A stretch of 6,202 nucleotides of DNA, from NCBI GenBank assembly GCA_024699395.1, contig JAILPU010000220.1, forward strand, positions 1-6,202, written 5' to 3'. The notes under the pieces are model-generated. The model made no database searches. It had not been told where the DNA came from and saw only the letters and a list, made by a program, of their open reading frames with translations. This stretch comes from Lachnospiraceae bacterium (GTDB lineage Bacteria > Bacillota > Clostridia > Lachnospirales > Lachnospiraceae). The number at the start of each line of letters is the position of its first letter. Position 1 is the stretch's first letter. This document shows positions 1 through 5,443 of this stretch, piece by piece. The position numbers and the translations under genes were made by a program.

Positions 1-196
1 ATTGACCAATAAATGAGGTTATGTTTGGTTAATTTGACAAAGAATAAAAACAACATATGCATTTTGGACAAATTAAAATAAATAGTTTGTGAAAATAGAT
101 AATGGCAAAAACTATTTATTTTAATTTGTCCAAAATGCATATGTTGTTTTTATTCTTTGTCAAATTAACCAAACATAACCTCATTTATTGGTCAAT
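1..196. repeat. 88-bp perfect inverted repeat with 20-nt loop
   Basis: Positions 1-88 are the exact reverse complement of 109-196, with no mismatch in 88 bp, leaving an unpaired centre at 89-108. The arms are very AT-rich (about 20 G/C in 88), far below the neighbouring genes. Pairing runs right to the first base of the window, so the outer boundary of the left arm is unknown and the repeat could continue upstream. Each arm contains a smaller inverted repeat (TTAATTTG at 29-36 and CAAATTAA at 69-76) and a TTGACA hexamer (34-39, mirrored at 158-163), but no convincing -10 partner. No RBS-led ORF or transposase is present. It lies downstream of the last minus-strand gene but is far longer than an intrinsic terminator. 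It may be a MITE-like or hairpin-forming element, or a fold-back artefact at a contig end. Confidence 0.97.
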
Positions 197-326
197 GTGT
201 CGAGTCGGCTCCCAAAATCCCGAATACACACTGCTTAACTAACCATACCTGACAGCGTTCCCATGCGTTATCCGATTAATCGGAAAATGCGCTACACATT
301 AATTTAGTCATCACAGGCATACACAG
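197..326. other. Intergenic spacer with no gene
   Basis: This 130-bp stretch lies between the large inverted repeat and the stop codon of the DUF624 gene. Together with 1-196 it makes a 326-bp gene-free end of the window. Its base composition is closer to the coding DNA than to the AT-rich repeat, so there is an abrupt composition change at about position 196. The only structure I see is the imperfect dyad at 265-290. I find no tRNA, no credible ORF and no classical stem plus T-tract terminator for the operon that ends at 327. Confidence 0.6.
265..290 (-). terminator. Imperfect hairpin downstream of the DUF624 gene
   Basis: The two 13-nt halves 265-277 and 278-290 pair around the perfect palindrome CCGATTAATCGG (272-283), with one mismatch and one G-U pair in the outer stem. 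In the transcript it would form 37 to 62 nt after the DUF624 stop codon. No U-tract follows on the minus strand, so it is a poor intrinsic terminator. It may be a weak terminator, a 3'-end stabilising stem or a protein-binding dyad. Its core GATTAATC also occurs in the palindrome at 2513-2524. Confidence 0.3.
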
Positions 327-1028
327 TTACTTGCCTGATTCCTCCGCCTCCTCAATGGGTTCGTCCGAGAAGATATGCTCGTCTTCGTCAACAACCTCGG
401 GGGCATTCTCCTCCATGTACTTCTTCTCCATCTTCATGAATATCTTATTGTACATAAGGGCTCCCACAAAAGCAGGCGCCGATATACAGTATAATGCCGC
501 TATGGGAAAAAGTCTTACGCTCACTTTAAGAACGGCGATGGGGAACAAAAGCATAAGTATCATCACACCTGTCTTTGGCAGGTTCATTATGCTTATAAGG
601 AAAGCATTTTTGATAGTATCCTTTACGGTGTTTTCAAATTTGGATAAGAGCGGGAAAACATACATATAGGTGCAAAGATAAGGTATGATTACCGCAAATA
701 TCGCAAGCTTGAAAAAGGAGGGTATCTGAATCTCGGTGAAATACATGACACGAATGTCAATTGCTATAATAAGGGCAACAACCAAAAAAATAAGGCCTAA
801 AACCACGCCCTGTTTAAAGTTCTGCTTGAAAGATTTAAAATAGGATTTTGTTATATACTGTTCTTCGTCTCTTACAATCTTAAGGCACACATAGTGAAGT
901 GCTGTCAAAGCAGGACCTATGGTGAATATGGGTATACAGCAGATAATGGTAAGTATATTAAGCCATAAAAGGTCACAGGCCTTTCCCATCGCCTGCATAA
1001 AAGGCGAATCCATGCTGAAAAATTTCAT
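327..1028 (-). CDS. YesL-like DUF624 integral membrane protein
   Basis: This 233-aa membrane protein matches my recollection of the YesL/DUF624 family. The N-terminal block with GPALTAL (38-44) followed by KIVRDEEQYI (50-59) and the KSFKQNFKQ segment (65-73) is characteristic. Hydrophobic stretches at about 20-47, 74-92, 104-127, 150-170 and 172-194 suggest about five membrane helices, with no cleaved signal peptide. The C-terminal 30 residues (204-233) are strongly acidic and probably cytoplasmic. The ATG start has a strong GGAGG site 7 nt upstream and lies 18 nt after the GNAT stop, so it is probably co-transcribed with that gene. In Bacillus, yesL sits among pectin-degradation genes, and family members often neighbour sugar-uptake genes; no such genes are visible here. 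The molecular function is unknown and should not be inferred from the context. Confidence 0.85.
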   Translation of the reverse strand: MKFFSMDSPFMQAMGKACDLLWLNILTIICCIPIFTIGPALTALHYVCLKIVRDEEQYITKSYFKSFKQNFKQGVVLGLIFLVVALIIAIDIRVMYFTEIQIPSFFKLAIFAVIIPYLCTYMYVFPLLSKFENTVKDTIKNAFLISIMNLPKTGVMILMLLFPIAVLKVSVRLFPIAALYCISAPAFVGALMYNKIFMKMEKKYMEENAPEVVDEDEHIFSDEPIEEAEESGK

Positions 1029-1033
1029 TGTAA

Positions 1034-1040
1034 TTCCTCC
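1034..1040 (-). promoter_or_regulatory. Shine-Dalgarno site of the DUF624 gene
   Basis: The minus strand reads ACGGAGGAATTACA and then ATG (1028-1026). The GGAGG core is 7 nt before the start codon, which fixes the start and makes this the closest match to the consensus among the six genes. It lies entirely in the 18-nt gap after the GNAT stop codon, as expected for an internal gene of a polycistronic message. Confidence 0.75.
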
Positions 1041-1046
1041 GTAAGA

Positions 1047-1532
1047 TCAATAATTCAATTCCATGGGGGTTATCCTCATCCCACCCATAGTTGTCTCATC
1101 TTCTGTTTTTATAAAGCCCATCTTTTCATAAAAACCAATGGCAAAGGGCGCCGCCATCACCACCAGTTTACTTGAGCCGGCCTCCTCTTTAAGACGGTGG
1201 CATACATACTCCACAAGCCTTTTTCCGATGCCCCTTTTGTGGTAGCGACCGTCCACAAACAAAAGAGAAAGCTTAAAAAAACCTCTCACTCCCGCAGCTC
1301 CCACAATCTTTCCCTCACTGTTTTTGCAGACGCAAAGCCTGTATCCCCCGTCAAGGAAGCTTTCGTAGAGCTCCGGGTCGGTTATAAAATCATAAAAATT
1401 ATCTGCTGCCTTCTTGGTGTAATCCTTACTGTCAAATTCCATAAAGGATTCCCATATCATGCACATGGCGGGGACCCAGTCCCCAATCTCTGCCCAACTT
1501 ATTTCCATTGGAAATTCCGGATCAGACCCCAT
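1047..1532 (-). CDS. GNAT-family N-acetyltransferase
   Basis: This 161-aa protein has the GNAT fold layout. A beta strand, LSLLFVDGRYH (88-98), leads into the acetyl-CoA pyrophosphate loop HKRGIG (98-103), with His where Q/R is usual. The C-terminal FYEKMGF (134-140) is the typical motif B segment. Such enzymes transfer an acyl group from acyl-CoA to an amine; the substrate cannot be read from the sequence. The annotated ATG overlaps the hydrolase gene by 11 nt and has AAGGAT about 9 nt upstream. An alternative ATG at 1508 (residue 9, MEISWAEIGDW) matches the usual N-terminus of the family better but has only a weak GGAA upstream. Either start leaves the domain intact. The tight coupling to the hydrolase upstream and the membrane protein downstream suggests one operon. 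No residue looks missing and the length is normal for a single-domain GNAT. Confidence 0.88.
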   Translation of the reverse strand: MGSDPEFPMEISWAEIGDWVPAMCMIWESFMEFDSKDYTKKAADNFYDFITDPELYESFLDGGYRLCVCKNSEGKIVGAAGVRGFFKLSLLFVDGRYHKRGIGKRLVEYVCHRLKEEAGSSKLVVMAAPFAIGFYEKMGFIKTEDETTMGGMRITPMELNY

Positions 1533-2469
1533 CTTCTTCTATCCTTTTTAACAGCCAGTCGGCAATATCCCGGTACGCTTTTTCTTTGTCGGTTTCATTA
1601 AGGATCTCATGGCGCATACCATCGTAAAGAACCATGGTGGTATTGGTACATCCCGCCTCTATAAGAGCGTCGCAGGTTTTCTTAACCCCCTCACCATAAT
1701 CTCCCACGGGATCTTCTTTACCTGATACAAGAAGGATTGGGAGAAACTCGGGAATCTTTCTCATATTCTTTCTGTCACAGCTTCTGTGAACCAGATCGAA
1801 CAAAACCTTAAATCCGTTTCCCGTAAAATCAAAACCGCACATATCATCGGCGATGTATTTTTTCACGTTTTCCTTGTTTACGCTAAGCCAGTCAAAATCC
1901 GTTTCGGGATTCTCGATCCTCTTATTGTAGTCACCAAAGCTTATTTTATTTAAAAGCCTGCTGGTGGTTTTTTCATTCATAAAGAAATTTCTCACCCTGA
2001 CAAGAGCCCTTGCCATGGCAAGCTTGCCCCCGGGAATCATACCGGTTCCCATTATAATGGCGCCGTCTATACCTGCGCCGTATCTCACAAGATAGTCCCT
2101 TAGCATGTAGGAACCCATGCTGTGACCCAGAATATAAATAGGGGTTCCGGGATAATCCTGCTGAATTATCTTCTTAAGTCTGTGAACATCCCTCACCACA
2201 ACGGTGGCGCCGTCTCTTTGGGTAAAATAGCCCTTTAACGATCCTTTGTTGTTCCAGACTGTTCTTCCGTGGCCCAGATGATCCTCACCCACCACAAGGA
2301 ATCCCTTGTCACATACAAATTTTATGAAATCTTCATACCTCTCCACGTACTCACTCATTCCGTGAATAATAAGAAGTATGCCAATGGGCTCGCCTTCGGG
2401 ATAATACTTCACAGCACTGATATGACTTTTATTATCCCTGGATTCGAATTCCATGTATTCTTTCTGCAT
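1522..2469 (-). CDS. Alpha/beta hydrolase, monoacylglycerol lipase-like (serine hydrolase)
   Basis: This 315-aa protein belongs to the Hydrolase_4 / serine aminopeptidase S33 group, which includes monoacylglycerol lipases and lysophospholipases. Visible motifs are the oxyanion-hole strand IIHGMSEY (34-41), the DHLGHGRT block (63-70), the nucleophile elbow GHSMG (115-119, Ser117), the probable acid Asp253 in SGKEDPVG (249-256) and the base His287 in MRHEILNE (285-292). The catalytic triad is complete and the length is normal for the group. There is no signal peptide or membrane segment, so it is probably cytoplasmic. It is expected to hydrolyse an ester of a lipid or similar acyl substrate; the true substrate is not determined. 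The ATG has GAGGGG about 6 nt upstream, which supports this start. Its end overlaps the GNAT gene by 11 nt. The 165-nt gap after metG, with inverted repeats, leaves room for its own promoter or a leader control. Confidence 0.88.
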   Translation of the reverse strand: MQKEYMEFESRDNKSHISAVKYYPEGEPIGILLIIHGMSEYVERYEDFIKFVCDKGFLVVGEDHLGHGRTVWNNKGSLKGYFTQRDGATVVVRDVHRLKKIIQQDYPGTPIYILGHSMGSYMLRDYLVRYGAGIDGAIIMGTGMIPGGKLAMARALVRVRNFFMNEKTTSRLLNKISFGDYNKRIENPETDFDWLSVNKENVKKYIADDMCGFDFTGNGFKVLFDLVHRSCDRKNMRKIPEFLPILLVSGKEDPVGDYGEGVKKTCDALIEAGCTNTTMVLYDGMRHEILNETDKEKAYRDIADWLLKRIEEDGV

Positions 2470-2482
2470 ACAATCCCCTCTT

Positions 2483-2524
2483 TTAATCCGGCCATAATCC
2501 CCAACACTCAGCCGGATTAATCCG
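2483..2524. promoter_or_regulatory. Overlapping, mutually exclusive dyads in the hydrolase leader
   Basis: The motif CCGGATTAA occurs three times here in alternating orientation. TTAATCCGGC (2483-2492) is the exact reverse complement of GCCGGATTAA (2511-2520), giving a 10-bp stem with an 18-nt loop. The palindrome CGGATTAATCCG (2513-2524) shares eight bases with the second arm, so the two structures cannot form together. In the minus-strand transcript the larger stem ends just before the hydrolase Shine-Dalgarno sequence. No U-tract follows in that direction, whereas on the plus strand the dyad is followed by a T-rich run (2525-2535). It could be an operator, a translation-controlling leader, or an antisense-facing terminator. 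Confidence 0.55.
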
Positions 2525-2634
2525 TTTTATTTTTTATCTGCAATCGTTCACATAGTTCGATGAATCAATGGACCCAAATCGCTGATAGAGTTCCTATCAT
2601 CGTTCTTCAATATATTCTAATATTGCTTTCATGA

Positions 2635-4608
2635 TTATCCGATAAGTGCTCCTGCGGGCATATCCTTGTCGGGAACCATAAGTGAAAGCACACCCTCTTC
2701 GTCCTCGGCGCACAAAAGCATTCCCTCGGAAATAACTCCCGCAAGTTTTGCAGGCTTAAGGTTCTCAAGAACCATTACGCGCTTGCCCACCATGTCCTCT
2801 GCCAAATAGGTGGAACGAATTCCCGATACCACCTGAATTGTCTTGCTGCCCAACTGAACCTGGCTCACAAGAAGCTTTTTACTCTTGGGAAGAGCTTCGC
2901 AGGACACGATCTTACCTACTCTGAACTGAAGCTTTTCAAAATCTTCAAAGGTAACCTCTTCCTTGGGCTCTATATCGATAACGCTCTCATCAGATGAAAC
3001 GATACCGTTTTCTTTTTCATATTCGGCAATCTGAGCTTTTTTAATCTCTTCGGTCTTGGCCTCCACATCCTTGGCATCCAGTCTGCCAAAGAGAATGACA
3101 GGTGTGTCGGTTACTTTCTTTCCGTTCTCTCTTAAACCAAACTCAGAAAGCTTATCATATTCTCTCTCCTCGTCACAAACCTGTGCCAGAATTTTGGCAG
3201 CGGTCTCGGGAAGGAAAGGCTTAAGGAGAGTTGCTCCTATGATAATGGATTCCGTAAGGTTGTACAAAACTTCGCTGAGTCTGTCTTTCTTAGCCTCATC
3301 CTTTGCAAGAACCCAGGGCTCGGTCTCATCAATATATTTGTTGCAACGTCTGAAGAGGTTCAAAAGCTCGTTAACCCCATCGGCGCATTTCATCTCGTCC
3401 ATCTTGGCTGTAATCTTGTCTCTCGCAGCTGTTACCACTGCCTTAAGATCTTCGTCGCAGTCACCTGTAACCCCTGTACTGTTAACAACGCCCCCAAAGT
3501 ACTTATTGGTCATTGCGATGGTACGGTTAACAAGGTTTCCGATTATGTTGGCAAGATCAGAATTGTATCTCTCTGTTACAAGGTCCCATGTAATGGTACC
3601 GTCGTTTTCATAGGGCATCTCATGGAGAAGGAAATATCTTACCGCATCAACACCGAAAATATCAGCTACGTCATCGGCGTAGATTACGTTTCCTCTTGAT
3701 TTACTCATCTTCTCGCCTCCCTGCAAAAGCCAGGGATGACCGAATACCTGCTTGGGAAGGGGCTCACCCAGAGCCATTAAGAAAATAGGCCAGTAGATGG
3801 TATGGAATCTTACGATATCTTTTCCGATAAGGTGAAGATCCGCAGGCCACATTTTTTTATAAAGGTCCGAAGAATTGCCTTCTGCGTCAAAACCTATTCC
3901 TGTTATGTAGTTGGTAAGAGCATCAAGCCATACGTAAACCACATGCTTGTCGTCAAAATCAACGGGGATTCCCCATTTAAATGAGGTTCTTGATACACAA
4001 AGATCCTGAAGTCCGGGAAGAAGGAAATTGTTCATCATCTCGTTTTTCCTGGATACAGGCTGTATGAATTCGGGATGAGTGTTGATATACTCAATAAGTC
4101 TGTCGGCATACTTGCTCATCTTGAAGAAATATGCCTCTTCCTTTGCTTCCACCACATCTCTTCCGCAGTCGGGACACTTTCCGTCCTTAAGCTGGCTTGT
4201 GGTCCAGAAGGATTCGCAGGGTGTACAATACATTCCCTCGTATGCACCCTTATATATATCACCCTGATCGTAGAAGCGCTTAAACATCTTTTGAACCTGC
4301 TTCTCATGATCGGCGTCGGTGGTTCTTATAAAACGATCGTAGGAAATGTTAAGCCTGTCGCAGATATCCTTAATCTGACCGGCTACACCATCCACATATT
4401 CCTTGGGAGTTACCCCTGCTGCCTTAGCCTTATCCTCTATCTTCTGACCGTGTTCATCAGTACCTGTCTGAAAGAACACCTCTCTGCCCTGAAGCCTCTT
4501 GTATCTTGCAATGGCATCTGCCAGTACGATCTCGTATGAGTTGCCTATGTGAGGCTTAGCCGAAGTATAGGCTATGGCTGTGGTGATGTAATACTTTTCC
4601 TTGTTCAT
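2635..4608 (-). CDS. metG: Methionyl-tRNA synthetase with C-terminal tRNA-binding domain
   Basis: The enzyme charges tRNA-Met with methionine using ATP in the cytoplasm and is essential for initiation and elongation. From the ATG at 4608 the protein is 657 aa. The class I Rossmann domain carries the HIGH-type motif HIGN (20-23) and the KMSKS loop (300-304). Between them, a connective-peptide knuckle has Cys128, Cys131, Cys145 and Cys148 spaced to hold one zinc ion. The anticodon-binding helical domain follows (about 345-480), and residues 553-657 form an EMAP-II/Trbp111-type OB domain with RVGKI and the KPAKLAGVISEGMLL signature, as in Bacillus MetG. The reading frame is open upstream to an ATG at 4671, but that start would overlap the preceding gene and lacks homology to known N-termini. 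The true start has AGAGG 6 nt upstream. The usual neighbour tatD is absent, and no T-box leader fits in the 13-nt upstream gap. Confidence 0.97.
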   Translation of the reverse strand: MNKEKYYITTAIAYTSAKPHIGNSYEIVLADAIARYKRLQGREVFFQTGTDEHGQKIEDKAKAAGVTPKEYVDGVAGQIKDICDRLNISYDRFIRTTDADHEKQVQKMFKRFYDQGDIYKGAYEGMYCTPCESFWTTSQLKDGKCPDCGRDVVEAKEEAYFFKMSKYADRLIEYINTHPEFIQPVSRKNEMMNNFLLPGLQDLCVSRTSFKWGIPVDFDDKHVVYVWLDALTNYITGIGFDAEGNSSDLYKKMWPADLHLIGKDIVRFHTIYWPIFLMALGEPLPKQVFGHPWLLQGGEKMSKSRGNVIYADDVADIFGVDAVRYFLLHEMPYENDGTITWDLVTERYNSDLANIIGNLVNRTIAMTNKYFGGVVNSTGVTGDCDEDLKAVVTAARDKITAKMDEMKCADGVNELLNLFRRCNKYIDETEPWVLAKDEAKKDRLSEVLYNLTESIIIGATLLKPFLPETAAKILAQVCDEEREYDKLSEFGLRENGKKVTDTPVILFGRLDAKDVEAKTEEIKKAQIAEYEKENGIVSSDESVIDIEPKEEVTFEDFEKLQFRVGKIVSCEALPKSKKLLVSQVQLGSKTIQVVSGIRSTYLAEDMVGKRVMVLENLKPAKLAGVISEGMLLCAEDEEGVLSLMVPDKDMPAGALIG

Positions 4609-4614
4609 TTTATT

Positions 4615-4619
4615 CCTCT
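4615..4619 (-). promoter_or_regulatory. Ribosome binding site deciding the metG start
   Basis: The minus strand reads AGAGG, then six bases, then the ATG at 4608-4606. The site lies in the 13-nt gap between the receiver-protein stop codon (4624-4622) and metG. Together with the conserved N-terminus MNKEKYYITTAIAYTSAKPH, it favours this start over the upstream ATG at 4671. Such spacing lets ribosomes finishing the receiver gene reinitiate on metG. Confidence 0.8.
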
Positions 4620-4621
4620 TT

Positions 4622-5407
4622 TCATTTATTATTCTCTTCTTCAAATTCTTTTCTGGCAAAGAATCTGTCAACGAAGCGTATGATCTCTATGGAAGGCTGA
4701 GTCTTCAAAAGATACCCCTCAGGGTTAAGACTCATAACGTCCCTCACGCTCTTTTCATCTCCCTTACCTGTAAGGAAGACCACAGGCACGTCACAAAAAT
4801 CGTCCTCGCTTCTTATCATTTCCAAAACCATCTTACCGTCCACCACCGGCATGTCATAATCCAAAAGAACCAAATCCGGTCTGTTTAAAGTAAGATATTT
4901 AATGGCCATGGCTCCGGAATTGGCTAAGATCACCTGATATTTTCCCTCAAGCCATCCCTTAACGCTACGTAGCATTGCTCCGGAATCATCTACAACCAGT
5001 ATCTTTTTCCGTATTTCTTCCGTAGCATTCAAAAAATAATTAGACACATCCCCTGCCACATCCGAAACGTTGACAGGTCTTGTGTAAACCTTCTCAAGGC
5101 ACTCCACAGGAATGAAATTTTCTATTATTTCAATTTCCTGGGGTGAACCAATGATGAAAACAGGGATGTTTAATTCCATCGCCCTGTCTTTTATAAAAAC
5201 CAACACCTGTTTTTCGTCCAAAAGCTTGGAGTCCGCATATATAAGTACTGCATCTATATGCGTCTGGACAGCATTGAGATAATCCAGATTACAAACAACA
5301 TGAATGCATCTTATCCTGTTTGCCTCCAGCTTTTCCCCCAAAGCCATGGTAAGGTAACTCGGTGTCTGGGATACCATTAAAATGCTTTTCTTTAATGCGA
5401 TCGCCAT
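4622..5407 (-). CDS. Dual-receiver protein: degenerate receiver plus active receiver, no output domain
   Basis: This 261-aa protein contains two CheY-like domains. The C-terminal one (about 135-252) has the full active site: acidic pair Asp140-Asp141 in ILVVDDSG, phospho-acceptor Asp183 in LVLLDYDMP, Thr213 in VVFLTGKG and Lys235 in GYLLKTQP. The N-terminal domain (about 7-125) keeps the fold pattern but has lost the chemistry. Ser13-Gln14 sit where the acidic pair should be, Tyr57 where the Asp should be (HIDAVLIYAD), and Arg110 replaces Lys (VYTRPV). No DNA-binding or enzymatic output domain follows, so signalling is probably by protein contact or as a phosphorelay intermediate. The ATG has GAGGGG 5 nt upstream and lies 36 nt after the Hpt gene, its likely phosphodonor partner. 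The stop codon lies 13 nt before metG. The domain assignment is firm; the partner and output are inferred. Confidence 0.9.
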   Translation of the reverse strand: MAIALKKSILMVSQTPSYLTMALGEKLEANRIRCIHVVCNLDYLNAVQTHIDAVLIYADSKLLDEKQVLVFIKDRAMELNIPVFIIGSPQEIEIIENFIPVECLEKVYTRPVNVSDVAGDVSNYFLNATEEIRKKILVVDDSGAMLRSVKGWLEGKYQVILANSGAMAIKYLTLNRPDLVLLDYDMPVVDGKMVLEMIRSEDDFCDVPVVFLTGKGDEKSVRDVMSLNPEGYLLKTQPSIEIIRFVDRFFARKEFEEENNK

Positions 5408-5443
5408 ATTTGCCCCTCTTCTTTCCTGTTGAAAAAAAGCCTG

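Noticed and set aside
34..61. Promoter with TTGACA at 34-39 in the inverted repeat arm
   Set aside because: The only candidate -10 at suitable spacing is TATGCA, a poor match, and AT-rich DNA produces such hexamers by chance.
13..81. A 22-codon ORF in the left arm of the inverted repeat, mirrored in the right arm
   Set aside because: There is no ribosome binding site, the composition is AT-driven and it has no resemblance to a known peptide.
2580..2602. Hairpin TGATAG/CTATCA (2583-2599) as the metG terminator
   Set aside because: The stem is short and AT-rich, and it is followed on the minus strand by only three T before GGG.
4075..4539. Plus-strand 154-aa reading frame
   Set aside because: It lies wholly opposite metG, matches no family I recognise and has no supporting context. 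It is a shadow of the real gene, as are the plus-strand frames at 3056-3613, 1197-1601, 331-669 and 5429-5884.
4609..4671. Extended metG start at ATG 4671
   Set aside because: It would add 21 residues without homology, overlap the receiver gene by 50 nt, and ignore the AGAGG site placed 6 nt before the ATG at 4608, where the conserved N-terminus begins.
5408..5443. Run of seven T on the minus strand (5438-5432) as a terminator between the Hpt and receiver genes
   Set aside because: No stable stem precedes the run, and the gap is only 36 nt with the receiver ribosome binding site in it. Read-through is more likely.
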